A DNA stretch of 64,000 bases from Halochromatium salexigens. GTDB lineage: Bacteria > Pseudomonadota > Gammaproteobacteria > Chromatiales > Chromatiaceae. The position numbers and the translations under genes were made by a program. The stretch spans positions 1 to 64,000 of the forward strand of contig NZ_NHSF01000063.1 of assembly GCF_016653295.1 (NCBI RefSeq), written 5' to 3'. Under the pieces are notes generated by a model. That model did no database searches, was not told the DNA's origin, and saw only the letters and a program-made list of their open reading frames with translations. Of the stretch, positions 19,806 through 29,438 are shown one piece after another; position 1 is the first letter of the stretch, and each line of letters starts with the position of its first letter.

Positions 19806-19846
19806 AGTCGCGCCAGTTTGCCTTGCCTCAGAACCCCTAGTCGAGA

Positions 19847-20449
19847 TCAAGCCGATGGGAACGGAAAAGCTGGTCCCTTGAGCACCAACGGCAGTCCGGC
19901 AACGGTCAGCACCACCTGCTCGGCCTGGGCGGCGATGCGCTGATGCAGGCTACCGGCGAGATCGCCGTAGCGCCGGGCCAGGTCGTTGACCGGGATCACG
20001 CCCATGTTGACCTCGTTGCCGACGAAGATGACCTGCCCCGGCAGCCGTGGCAGCAGCGCGTCCAGGGCCGCCAGTTCCCTGTCCAGCCGCCCTGGCTCCT
20101 CGGCCCAGAGCAGGTTGGCGAGCCAGAGCGTGAGGCATTCGACCAGCACACAGTGACCTGCCACGCAGGTCGCTTCCAACACCGCCGGCAACGCCAGCGG
20201 CTCTTCGATCAGCGCCCAGTCGGCGGGCCGGCGCTGGCGATGCGCGACGATGCGCGCCTGCATCTCGCCATCGCTCGCGGTCGCCGTGGCCACATAGGTC
20301 ACCGGCCGCCCCGAGTCCCGCGCCAACTGCTCGGCCAGACGGCTCTTGCCCGAGCGCACCCCGCCGAGGATCAGAGTGCAACGACGCTCTTGAGTCAGGC
20401 GCTCGAGCTGGGCTAGATGTTCGTCCTCGATCATCAGGCGAGGTCTCAA
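19847..20449 (-). CDS. cobU: Adenosylcobinamide kinase / adenosylcobinamide-phosphate guanylyltransferase
   Basis: Bifunctional enzyme that phosphorylates adenosylcobinamide and transfers GMP to give AdoCbi-GDP, the CobS substrate. The P-loop GGVRSGKSRLAEQLARDSG, the VTYVATATASDGEM strand, the guanylylated-His segment ARIVAHRQRRPADW, VLVECLTLWLANLL and VGNEVNMGVIPVNDLARRYGD are all present. Length 200 residues. The start overlaps the btuB stop by 4 bp, so it is read with btuB under the cobalamin riboswitch and should fall when B12 is abundant. Confidence 0.95.
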   Translation of the reverse strand: MRPRLMIEDEHLAQLERLTQERRCTLILGGVRSGKSRLAEQLARDSGRPVTYVATATASDGEMQARIVAHRQRRPADWALIEEPLALPAVLEATCVAGHCVLVECLTLWLANLLWAEEPGRLDRELAALDALLPRLPGQVIFVGNEVNMGVIPVNDLARRYGDLAGSLHQRIAAQAEQVVLTVAGLPLVLKGPAFPFPSA

Positions 20450-22356
20450 GGCTGGTACAACAGCGTGAACATCAGCGTGCGCCCCGGCTGATTGAAGTAG
20501 GCCGCGGTCTCGTACTGCTCATCGAACAGGTTCTCGACCCGCGCCTGCAGCCGCAGCGCATCGCTGAACGCATAGTCGGCGCGCAGGTCGACCAGGCTGA
20601 AACCATCGAGGCGGGTCTGGTTCGCCGCCTCATCGAAGCGGCGCCCGGAGACGAACAGGGTCCCACCGACGCCGATGCGACCAAATTGCCGATCAGCATC
20701 GAGCTGGAAGGTCTGCTGCGGGCGGCGTGGCAACAGGTTGCCCTTATCCGGCCCGCTCGACTCATTGCGCGGATCGAGCAGGGTCAGGTTCGCATCCATG
20801 ATCCAGCCGCCCAGCGTGGCGCTCGTCCAGAGTTCGAGCCCCCGGATGCGGGAGCGATCGACATTCTCGGGCAGGTACAGCGTCGGTGTGACCTGCGTGG
20901 TCGCGATCAGGTCATCGATGTCGGTCTGGTAGAGATTCGCCGACCAACGTCCCCAGCGATGCGCGCCGGAGATGCCGACTTCGGCGCTGCGGGATTGTTC
21001 TGGATCGAGATCGGGATTGCCGAAGCCAGGATAGTACAGCTCGTTGAAGGTCGGCGCCTTGAACGCAGTACCGACACTCGCGGTCAGCCGCAGCCCATTG
21101 GCGAAACCGTAGCCCAGGGCCGCATTGCCAGTGCCATGGCCGCCGAACTGCGAGTCCTCGTCCTGGCGCAGGCTGAGCTGGAGATCAGCATTCCCGAAGC
21201 GCCCCAGGTACTGGCCGTAATAACCGGTGTTGTCGCGCGCATCATCCTCATAGGCGGTCTTGGTGGTGATCTCATCGCGACGATGATCGATGCCGAGCGT
21301 CACCTGCTGGCCGGCGCCAAACTGGATGTCGTTCTGCCAGCCGAGGTGATCGCGGCGGGTATCGAAGCGATCCTTGAAGGCGTCCTCGAAGAACACCCGC
21401 GACTGGTCCCAACTGCGCCCGACCTCCACGGTGCTGATCCAGGGCTGCAGCGGTTGCGCCCGCGCCCGCAGCCGCGCGACCTGCAAGACGGTCTTGTTGC
21501 GATTGCCGGCAAAGGCGCTGCCATCGAAGTCGACATCGCCCTCCGAGCGCATGAAGTCACCTTCTAGCGAAAGGCGATCGGAGAAGCGCCAGCCCGCGCT
21601 GAGCGCGCCATGCTGATTGGTGTAGCCATCGTCATCGGGCTCATCGACGAAGCAGCCGCCGACGAACGGCTCGCCGCGACAGGCATCGAAGCCGGCGCTC
21701 TGCTCGAACCCGAGACTGGCATCGAGCCAGCCATCGGCGTTGCCGACCGACAAGCCGCCGCTGGCGCGCACCCTATTCCTGGAGCCGGCGCCCAGGCTCA
21801 ACCGGGGCGTCAGCGGCTCGATGCGCTCGCGGCGGGTGAAGATCTGGATCACCCCACCGACGGCCTCGGAGCCATACAGGCTCGAGCGCGGGCCGCGCAC
21901 CACCTCGACGCGCTCGATTTGATCGACCGGGATATTCTCCCAGGGCGCGGTGCCGGTGGTCGCCGAGCCGACCTTGATGCCGTCGATCAGCACCAGCGTA
22001 TGACCGGAATTGGTGCCGCGCAGGAATAACGAGGAGCTGGCGCCGAGCCCGCCATTGCTGGACAGCGCCACGCCGGGCAGGCCGCGCAGCAGATCGCTCA
22101 TGGTCTTGGACTGGCGCCGATCGATCTCGGCGCGATCGATCACGCTCACCGAGGCCAGCGTCTCGTCGGCGGTTTGCGCGGTGCGGGTCGCGGTGACCAC
22201 AATCGGGTCGAGGGTGGTCGGATCGTCGACCTGGGCCAGCACCGGAGCGGCCCACAGCAGTGTCCATAGCGGAGCGGCCAGCGGAGCGGCCAATAGCAAG
22301 GTCGGGGCGCGGGGCGACACAGGCCGCCACGCCGAATCAGAAGGCGTTTGCATCAT
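20446..22356 (-). CDS. btuB: TonB-dependent vitamin B12 receptor BtuB
   Basis: Outer-membrane corrinoid receptor of 636 residues. After a signal sequence (about residues 1-41) comes a TonB-box-like DPIVVTATR. The plug domain follows, with LPGVALSSNGGLGASSSLFL, TLVLIDGIKVGSATTG and RVEVVRGPRSSLYGSEAVGG. The 22-strand barrel ends with ARVENLFDEQYETAAYF. The final residue is Pro rather than the usual aromatic residue. The assignment to B12 rather than another siderophore-like ligand rests on the upstream cobalamin riboswitch and the coupled cobU. No btuF/C/D genes are in view. Confidence 0.93.
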   Translation of the reverse strand: MMQTPSDSAWRPVSPRAPTLLLAAPLAAPLWTLLWAAPVLAQVDDPTTLDPIVVTATRTAQTADETLASVSVIDRAEIDRRQSKTMSDLLRGLPGVALSSNGGLGASSSLFLRGTNSGHTLVLIDGIKVGSATTGTAPWENIPVDQIERVEVVRGPRSSLYGSEAVGGVIQIFTRRERIEPLTPRLSLGAGSRNRVRASGGLSVGNADGWLDASLGFEQSAGFDACRGEPFVGGCFVDEPDDDGYTNQHGALSAGWRFSDRLSLEGDFMRSEGDVDFDGSAFAGNRNKTVLQVARLRARAQPLQPWISTVEVGRSWDQSRVFFEDAFKDRFDTRRDHLGWQNDIQFGAGQQVTLGIDHRRDEITTKTAYEDDARDNTGYYGQYLGRFGNADLQLSLRQDEDSQFGGHGTGNAALGYGFANGLRLTASVGTAFKAPTFNELYYPGFGNPDLDPEQSRSAEVGISGAHRWGRWSANLYQTDIDDLIATTQVTPTLYLPENVDRSRIRGLELWTSATLGGWIMDANLTLLDPRNESSGPDKGNLLPRRPQQTFQLDADRQFGRIGVGGTLFVSGRRFDEAANQTRLDGFSLVDLRADYAFSDALRLQARVENLFDEQYETAAYFNQPGRTLMFTLLYQP

Positions 22357-22449
22357 CGAAGAGAGTCCTCTGAGGTCTCACCACCCGTGAGACGCATGGG
22401 GCGAATGGCCCGCGCGAGGACGACGAACAGCCGCCCTCTGCGGCACCAG

Positions 22450-22680
22450 CGTGTCGCAGAAGGCCGGTCTCCGGGCTCGTGAGCCGGTCTCGATGCAAGC
22501 ATCTGCGTCGAGACCGCGGCGCGTCACCTTCCCATGACCCATCGACGGGTCACAGTGGCATTCGAGCGCGCGTTGACTCACCTACCGTTGCGGGGGCAGC
22601 GCCGGCTTCGCGGATGCGCTGGAGCATCCGCCGGACCGGCTTCCCGTTTCACCTTGCATCAACCGCAAGGCACCTCCTGC
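22450..22680 (-). promoter_or_regulatory. Cobalamin (AdoCbl) riboswitch upstream of btuB-cobU
   Basis: Read on the minus strand the leader contains, in order, GGTGCC near 22674, GGGAAGCCGG, the B12-box core GCTGCCCCCGCAACGG (22600-22585) and a peripheral stem ending GGTCATGGGAAGG. A long stem-loop made of TCTCGACGCAGATGCTTGCATCGAGA follows in two arms, then GAGCCCGGAGACCGGCCT (about 22478-22461). These are the conserved parts of the Cobalamin RNA family. About 95 bp separate it from the btuB start, enough for a ribosome-site sequestering switch. A TTGACC near 22715 could be a -35 box, but no good -10 box is spaced from it. Confidence 0.95.
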
Positions 22681-22843
22681 ATGACGCGAGGACTTTAGGG
22701 TTATTACTCAGCGCTGGTCAATGCGCGTCGAACAGGCCCATGATATAGGTCAGATGGGGGCCGACAAGCCTATGGCGGAGATCAGTCAGTCGGCTATCAT
22801 CCGCCCCGATCGATTTCTTTCTCATCGCCACGCCGAGCCAGCC

Positions 22844-25804
22844 ATGTCAGAGCACGAACAACCGAGCGACCCGCACAAGGGATCGGAAAGTCAGCCGGTC
22901 AATTCCCTGCCCTATGTGGTCGCCGTGGGCGCCTCGGCGGGTGGACTCGACGCGCTCGAACGCTTCTTCCAATCGCTGCCGGTGCAGACCGGGGCGGCCT
23001 TCGTCGTGATCCAGCACCTGTCGCCGGATCACAAGAGCATGATGGGCAACCTGCTCGGGCGCTATACCTCGATGCCGGTGACCACGGTCGAGGACGGCAT
23101 GACGATCGAGCCCGATCGCATCTACCTGATCCCGCCGGCGAGCATGATGAGCGTCTCTGGCACCGAGCTGCAACTGCGCCCAAAGAGCCCGCGCGGGCTG
23201 GCCTTGCCGATCGACCTGTTCTTCGGCTCCCTGGCCAGCGCCTACGGCAATCGCGCCATCGCCGTGGTGCTCTCCGGCACCGGTTCCGATGGCACCCGGG
23301 GGGCCGTGGCCGTCAACGACGCCGGCGGCCTGTTGTTATCACAAGACCCGGAATCGGCGAAATTCGACGGCATGCCGCGCAGCGTCATCGCCACCGGTCT
23401 GGTCGATGCGATCCTGCCGCCGGAAGAACTCGGCCCGCGCATCCTCGATCACATCAGCCACGCGCCGCGCGAGCGCGGCATGCATCGCGATAGCAGCGGC
23501 CCTAGTGGTCCCAGTGTCAGCTACGACCGCGAGAGCGCGCTCGAGGAGGTGCTGCACCTGCTGCATCATCAGGGCGGCATCAACTTCCGCGACTACAAGC
23601 CGGCGACCGTGATGCGCCGCATCGAACGACGCATGCAGGTGCGCCATGTGCCCGATCTCGAGAACTACGTCAGGCTGCTCGATGGTGATATCAGCGAACT
23701 GCACGCGCTGCGCCGCGAGCTGCTGATCCCGGTCACCAACTTCTTCCGCGACCCGGAGTCCTTCGAGGCCCTGTCCGAGAAGGTCGTGCTGCCCATCGTC
23801 AAGGAGCACACCGAGAACCAGCCGATCCGCGTCTGGGTGCCCGGCGTCTCCACCGGCGAGGAGGCCTACTCGATCGCCATCCTCTTCGCCGAGGCCTTCG
23901 ACACGCTGCGCCGCTGGCCCGACTTCAAGCTCTTCGCCACCGACGTCGAGCAGCATAACGTCGATACCGGCAGCGCCGGCATGTTCTCAGAATCGATCGC
24001 CGCCGAGGTCTCGCCGGAACGCCTCGAGCGCTTCTTCTACAAGCGCGGCAATCACTACATCGTCAAGAACGACATCCGCCATAACATCGTCTTCGCCAAG
24101 CACAATCTGCTCGAGGATCCGCCGTTCACGCGCATGGACCTGGTCTCCTGTCGCAATCTGCTGATCTATTTCCGCAACGACGCCCAGGACCGGGTGATGC
24201 GCCGGCTCCAATACGCGCTGGCGCCCGGCGGCTACCTGTTCCTCGGCTCGAGCGAGAGCATCTCCAGCGTGGAACAGGATTTCAGCACCGTCAGCTCCAA
24301 ACACAAGCTCTATCGCATCCTACGTCACGGCGCGCCACCCCTTGAGCCACACGCCCCGGTTGGGCGCCAAATCACCGCCAGTAAACGCCCCGGCGCGCAG
24401 CGCCCGCGCGCCAATAGCGACGCGGCAGCCATCGATGCCGGCCAATCGGTGCTGCTACGCGGCTATGCCCCGGTCAGTCTGCTGCTCAACACGAATCAGG
24501 AGTTGCTACACGTCTTTGGTGATGTCTCGCGCTACCTCTCTATCGGCGAGGGCAGCGTCACCCTCGATGTCGGCAAGCTCCTGCCCGCCTCGATCGCACC
24601 GGTCGCCCAGGCGCTGCTGCACAAGGTGGCGGTGAGCAAGGAGTCGATGCGCTCGGATATCCTGCATGTGAAGCTCGAGCACAATCAGAGTGAGCGGGTC
24701 CGATTGGTGGTGCGCCATGTCCCGCAGGAAGGGACCGACGGCTATCTGATGCTGTCGTTCGAGCCTGAGCCGAGCTTGCAGCCCGAGGCCGATGCCGAGT
24801 CGGTGCAGACCATGGATCTGAGCGCCGAATCGGCCGATCGCCTGGAGACGCTCGAGCGCGAACTGGCGGTCACCCGCGAGAGCCTGCAGGCCACCATCGA
24901 GGAGCTGGAGACCGCCAACGAGGAGCTGCAAGCCACCAACGAGGAGCTGATGGCCTCGAACGAGGAGCTGCAAAGCTCCAACGAGGAGCTGCAGTCGGTC
25001 AACGAGGAACTCTACACGGTCAACTCTGAGAACCAGGAGAAGATCGAGATCCTCAATCGCCTCAACGCCGACCTCGACAACATGGCCCAGGCGGCGGCCA
25101 TCGCCACCATCTTCGTCGATCACGACCTGAAGCTGACGCGCTTCACGCCCGAGGCGACCAAGCTGTTCAAGATCCGCGAGGCCGATCTCGGGCGCTCTAT
25201 CGATGATTTCACCAATCTGCTCGACTACCCGGACTTCTTCGCCGAGCTGAAACGCACGATCCACGACGGCGACATGCTCCAGCGCGAGGTGCCCGCCACC
25301 AACGACCGCGTCTATCTCGCCCGTGTCCTGCCCTATGCGGTGCGCCCCGGTGTGCCTCGGGGCGCGGTGGCGACCTTCGTCGATGTCACCACCCTGCGCG
25401 ACATCGAGCGTATGCAATCGGTGTTGGACTCACTGCCCGAGCATGTCGCGGTGCTCGACGCCAGCGGGCGGATCACCATGGTCAACCGCGCCTGGCGCGC
25501 GTTCGCCTGCGGCAATGGCGACCCCGAGCTGACCAACAGCGGACCCGGCAGCAGCTATCTGGAAGCCTGCCAGTCTGGTGCAAACGCCAGCGATGGCGAC
25601 TATGCTAAGAAGGCTGCGGAGGGGCTGCAGGCGCTGCTCACCGGAGAGCGCGAGCGTTTTTCCATGGAGTACCCTTGTCATTCACCAGAGATCGAGCGCT
25701 GGTTCCTGATGCACGCGGCGCCCATCCAGCACCCAGGGGGCGGAGTTGTCGTCAGTCATATCGATATCAGCGCCTGGAAACGAGCAGAAGATCAAACCGG
25801 CTGA
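22844..25804 (+). CDS. CheB-CheR-PAS fusion protein
   Basis: A 986-residue fusion. An N-terminal CheB methylesterase domain (about 20-205) carries the Ser-His-Asp set in [26 protein letters not shown] and [14 protein letters not shown] CheR methyltransferase domain (about 230-490) has [23 protein letters not shown] and [18 protein letters not shown] long coiled coil (about 660-755) with heptads such as [20 protein letters not shown] then leads into two PAS domains. There is no receiver domain and no histidine kinase domain. Such proteins are thought to modify or scaffold chemoreceptor-type signalling. The ATG at 22844 fits the family start. It heads a block with two cyclic-di-GMP proteins. 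Confidence 0.93.
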   Translation: MSEHEQPSDPHKGSESQPVNSLPYVVAVGASAGGLDALERFFQSLPVQTGAAFVVIQHLSPDHKSMMGNLLGRYTSMPVTTVEDGMTIEPDRIYLIPPASMMSVSGTELQLRPKSPRGLALPIDLFFGSLASAYGNRAIAVVLSGTGSDGTRGAVAVNDAGGLLLSQDPESAKFDGMPRSVIATGLVDAILPPEELGPRILDHISHAPRERGMHRDSSGPSGPSVSYDRESALEEVLHLLHHQGGINFRDYKPATVMRRIERRMQVRHVPDLENYVRLLDGDISELHALRRELLIPVTNFFRDPESFEALSEKVVLPIVKEHTENQPIRVWVPGVSTGEEAYSIAILFAEAFDTLRRWPDFKLFATDVEQHNVDTGSAGMFSESIAAEVSPERLERFFYKRGNHYIVKNDIRHNIVFAKHNLLEDPPFTRMDLVSCRNLLIYFRNDAQDRVMRRLQYALAPGGYLFLGSSESISSVEQDFSTVSSKHKLYRILRHGAPPLEPHAPVGRQITASKRPGAQRPRANSDAAAIDAGQSVLLRGYAPVSLLLNTNQELLHVFGDVSRYLSIGEGSVTLDVGKLLPASIAPVAQALLHKVAVSKESMRSDILHVKLEHNQSERVRLVVRHVPQEGTDGYLMLSFEPEPSLQPEADAESVQTMDLSAESADRLETLERELAVTRESLQATIEELETANEELQATNEELMASNEELQSSNEELQSVNEELYTVNSENQEKIEILNRLNADLDNMAQAAAIATIFVDHDLKLTRFTPEATKLFKIREADLGRSIDDFTNLLDYPDFFAELKRTIHDGDMLQREVPATNDRVYLARVLPYAVRPGVPRGAVATFVDVTTLRDIERMQSVLDSLPEHVAVLDASGRITMVNRAWRAFACGNGDPELTNSGPGSSYLEACQSGANASDGDYAKKAAEGLQALLTGERERFSMEYPCHSPEIERWFLMHAAPIQHPGGGVVVSHIDISAWKRAEDQTG

Positions 25805-25899
25805 TCCCGTTCCCTACTACCGGCGATCGGCACCCGGCGATTAGCTCCCACGGCGACCCGAGCAGGATCGCCGTGGCGCAGCGTTAAGCATGAGTGACG

Positions 25900-28800
25900 A
25901 TGACAGACTCTAACGACTCCCGCCCCCCCTCGAGCGATAGCGAGCGCGAGCAACTGCGCGAACGGGCGCTCTCGGCACTGCGCGAAGGACGCTTCGACCT
26001 CGCCGAAGACCTGATTGCCAGCGGCGATGTCAACCTTGGCGTGCTGATCGAAAATGTGCGCATCTATCAGGCCGAACTCGAGATCCAGAACGAGGAACTC
26101 ACCCGCAGCCAAGCGGCCGCGAGCAGTTCATTGGAGCGCTTCACGGCCCTCTTCCAAAGCGCACCGATCGCCGAACTGGTGATCGACCGTCATGGACTCA
26201 TCCTTTCCGCCAATCCGGCGGCGAGCCAGCTGTTCGCGCTGCGCGATCCGCGCGTCCATCATCATTTCCTGCTGCGCCTGATCAACGAACACGATCGCGG
26301 CGGTTTTCTCGATCTCTTGCGGCAGCTTACCCAAAGCCAACAGCCGCAGGGCGCCCGCCCAGAACTCAAGTTCATGACCACCGAAGGTCACGAATTCTTC
26401 GGCGATCTGCACGGCGCTCGATTGCCTGATTCCGCCGACGGCGAGCCGCGGCTGCTCTGCGCGATCGTCGATCGCACCGCGATCGTGCAACATCAACGCG
26501 AGCTGCGCCAAGCCTATGATCGCCTCTCCAGCACCCAGGAGGCCTACCACGTCCTCACCGAATACAGCCCGGACTGGGACTATTGGATCAGCCCCGAGGG
26601 GCACTTCGTCCATGTCTCGCCGGGCTGTCGCCAGGTCACCGGCTATAGCGCCCAGGCCTTTCTCGATGATCCACAACTGCTCGAGCGGCTGCTGCACCCC
26701 GAGGACCGCGCGACCTGGCAGACGCATCTGATGCAGGCGTTGACCCCGCACGCCGATGACCAGCACGTCATGCGGCTACGGCTTCGCCATCGGGATGGCC
26801 AGTGGCGCTGGATTGAGCACGTATGCCGCGCGGTGATCGCCGATGATGGCCGCTACCTCGGGCGCCGCGGGGTCAATCGGGATGTCAGCGAGCGCCACGC
26901 GATGGAAGAATCCGTGCGCGAGCTGCGCAACATGCTCGTCGATGCCGAGCGCATCGCCAAGACCGGCGCCTGGTCCTGGGAGTTCGATAAGGATCTGATC
27001 CAGGTCTCGCCGGGCTGGCAACGCATCCATGGCGCCGAGCGAACGACCTACTCCTGCACCGAACTCAGCCAAACGTTTGCGCATCCAAAGGATCGCAAGC
27101 GGGTCGAGGCCGCCGCGCGCAAGGCGCTCGCCAAGGGCCAGGGCTGCGAGCTGGAGCACCGCATCAGACGCGCCAGCGATGACAGCACACGCTGGCTGCG
27201 AACCCGCGCCGAGGTGGTCAAGGACGCCAACGGTCAGGTCACGACGCTGCGTGGGACCGGTGTCGATATCACCGCCGAGATCGAGGCCCAGGCCCAGCTC
27301 CAGGAGAGCGAAAAACGTTTTCGCGCGCTGTTCGATTCCGCCGCCGAAGGCATGCTGGTGATGCAGCACTCACGCTTCACCGAGGTCAATCGAACCGCGC
27401 TGCAGATGCTCGGCTACGACGAAGCCGAGGCCGTCATCGGCAAGCACGCGGACGAACTCTCGCCGCCCGTCCAGCCTAATGGCGAGGTCTCCAAGACCAA
27501 GGTCAAACAGCTCCTGCACCAAGCCAAGGGTAAGACCCTGCGCTTCGAATGGCTGCATCAACAGCGTGATGGCACGCCGCTGCCGGTCGAGGTCATCCTG
27601 GTGCCGGTCGAACTCGAAGGCGAGTCCGCCTATTTCGTGCACTGGCTCGATCGCACCGAGGAGACCAAGGCCCGCCAGCGCGAGCGCCAGGCCTCGACCG
27701 TGTTCGAGAATAGCGCCGAGGCGATCATGGTCACCGATGCCGAGCAGCGGGTGCTCGCGGTCAATCGCGCCTTTACCAAGATCACCGGCTACGCGGAAGC
27801 CGAGATCCTCGGTCGTCAGCCGAAACTGCTCGGCTCCGGTTATCAGGACGCGAGCTTCTTCGAGCGCATGTGGCAGATGATCGACAACACCGGCGCCTGG
27901 CGCGGTGAGATCTGGAACCGACGCAAGGATGGCGAGTCCTATCCGGCGCGCATGACCATCACCAGCGTGCGCGATGATCATGGCCAGTTGCTCAACTACA
28001 TCGGCATCTTCAACGATATCAGCGAGGCCAAACGCTCCGAGGAGGAACTCTACCGCCTGGCCCACAACGACGCCTTGACCGGACTGCCGAACCGCACCCT
28101 GCTGCGCGCGCGCATGGAGCAGTCGCTGCAACGGGCCAAACGCGACGAGCGCATGCTGGCGCTGCTGTTCATCGACCTCGACCTGTTCAAGAACGTCAAC
28201 GACAGCCTCGGCCACTCGATTGGCGATGAGCTGCTCAAGAATGTCGCCAACGCCATCGAGCAGGAAGTGCGCAAGGCCGACACCGTCGCCCGGCTCGGTG
28301 GCGATGAGTTCGTCATCCTGATGGACGGCATCGATGATCCGTCCACCGCCGCGCATCTCGCCGAGCGGCTCTGTCAGCTCGTCTCGCAACCCTTCCAGGT
28401 CGCCGATCGCGAGCTGCGCCTGACCGCCAGTATCGGCGTCAGCCTGTTCCCGAGCGACGGCAAGAGCATGGACAGCCTGTTGAGCAACGCCGATCTGGCG
28501 ATGTATCGGGCCAAGGATCAGGGGCGCAACACCTACCGCTTCTTCGAGGCCGAGATGACCGCGCGCGCGATGCAGCGCCTGCATCTCGAGACCGCGCTGC
28601 GCGGGGCCCTGGCCCGCAACGAGCTGGAGCTGCTCTACCAGCCGCAGTTCGAACTCAAGAGCGGCCGCATCTTTGGCGCCGAGGCCTTGCTGCGCTGGAC
28701 GCATCCGGAACTCGGCAAGGTCTCGCCCGCCGATTTCATCCCGATCGCCGAGGAGATCGGGTTGATCAGCGAGATCGGCGGTTGGGTGCTGGAGCAGGCC

Positions 28801-29343
28801 TGCCTGCAGTTGAACGCCTGGGAGAGACAAGGCTTCTCGGTCAAGCGCATGGCCGTGAACGTCTCGGTGCAGCAGGTCGAGCGTCTCGATCTGGTCGATG
28901 AGATCAACGCCATCCTGCAGCGAACCGGCGTCGCCCCGGGGCGGCTCGAACTCGAGGTCACCGAATCCTTGCTCATGCGCAACGTCGAGCGCGTGGTCGC
29001 CAACCTGAACGCCTTGCGCGAGTTGGGCGTGACCCTCGCCATCGATGATTTCGGCTCCGGCTTCTCCTCGCTCGGCTATCTGAAGAGGCTGCCGATCAGC
29101 CGGCTCAAGATCGACAAGACCTTCATCGATGGGGTGACGGTCGATGACAATGACGACGCTATCGCCCGTGCCATCATCGCCCTCGGTAGGGCCTTGGGGC
29201 TCGATGTCATCGCCGAAGGGGTTGAAACCCAGGCGCAGGCCGACTTTCTCGAACACGAAGGTTGCCACGAGGTACAAGGGTATCTGTTCGGGCGCCCGAT
29301 GCCCGCGCACGCGCTGCGCCAGTTGGCCGCCAATGGGCGTTAA
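25900..29343 (+). CDS. Multi-PAS GGDEF-EAL protein (cyclic-di-GMP synthase/phosphodiesterase)
   Basis: A 1147-residue cytosolic signalling protein with no membrane helix. A helical N-terminus precedes about five PAS/PAC units (roughly residues 85-720). Next is a GGDEF domain with LGGDEFVILMDG and an intact inhibitory site RKAD five residues before it. Last comes an EAL domain with EALLRW, VNVSVQQ, LEVTESLL, DDFGSGFSSLGYL and KIDKTFI. Both catalytic motifs look intact, so it could make and degrade cyclic-di-GMP, with PAS input choosing direction. I use the ATG at 25900; a GTG lies six bases upstream. It lies 95 bp after the CheB-CheR gene. Confidence 0.93.
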   Translation: MTDSNDSRPPSSDSEREQLRERALSALREGRFDLAEDLIASGDVNLGVLIENVRIYQAELEIQNEELTRSQAAASSSLERFTALFQSAPIAELVIDRHGLILSANPAASQLFALRDPRVHHHFLLRLINEHDRGGFLDLLRQLTQSQQPQGARPELKFMTTEGHEFFGDLHGARLPDSADGEPRLLCAIVDRTAIVQHQRELRQAYDRLSSTQEAYHVLTEYSPDWDYWISPEGHFVHVSPGCRQVTGYSAQAFLDDPQLLERLLHPEDRATWQTHLMQALTPHADDQHVMRLRLRHRDGQWRWIEHVCRAVIADDGRYLGRRGVNRDVSERHAMEESVRELRNMLVDAERIAKTGAWSWEFDKDLIQVSPGWQRIHGAERTTYSCTELSQTFAHPKDRKRVEAAARKALAKGQGCELEHRIRRASDDSTRWLRTRAEVVKDANGQVTTLRGTGVDITAEIEAQAQLQESEKRFRALFDSAAEGMLVMQHSRFTEVNRTALQMLGYDEAEAVIGKHADELSPPVQPNGEVSKTKVKQLLHQAKGKTLRFEWLHQQRDGTPLPVEVILVPVELEGESAYFVHWLDRTEETKARQRERQASTVFENSAEAIMVTDAEQRVLAVNRAFTKITGYAEAEILGRQPKLLGSGYQDASFFERMWQMIDNTGAWRGEIWNRRKDGESYPARMTITSVRDDHGQLLNYIGIFNDISEAKRSEEELYRLAHNDALTGLPNRTLLRARMEQSLQRAKRDERMLALLFIDLDLFKNVNDSLGHSIGDELLKNVANAIEQEVRKADTVARLGGDEFVILMDGIDDPSTAAHLAERLCQLVSQPFQVADRELRLTASIGVSLFPSDGKSMDSLLSNADLAMYRAKDQGRNTYRFFEAEMTARAMQRLHLETALRGALARNELELLYQPQFELKSGRIFGAEALLRWTHPELGKVSPADFIPIAEEIGLISEIGGWVLEQACLQLNAWERQGFSVKRMAVNVSVQQVERLDLVDEINAILQRTGVAPGRLELEVTESLLMRNVERVVANLNALRELGVTLAIDDFGSGFSSLGYLKRLPISRLKIDKTFIDGVTVDDNDDAIARAIIALGRALGLDVIAEGVETQAQADFLEHEGCHEVQGYLFGRPMPAHALRQLAANGR

Positions 29344-29438
29344 TTTTCTCGCCTCATCGGGCATTTTGCGTCACTATAGAGTCTTCATCCTGAGTTCTTC
29401 ACACTCCTGCCAGCGTCTGAGGGCGGACGCAAGCGACA

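Noticed and set aside
24895-25015. Short tandem repeats of GAGGAGCTG-like units
   Set aside because: They encode the heptads of the CheB-CheR coiled coil; a coding repeat, not a DNA element.
27370-29364. Long minus-strand open frame opposite the GGDEF-EAL gene
   Set aside because: No domain and low-complexity antisense composition; GGDEF and EAL motifs are intact on the plus strand.
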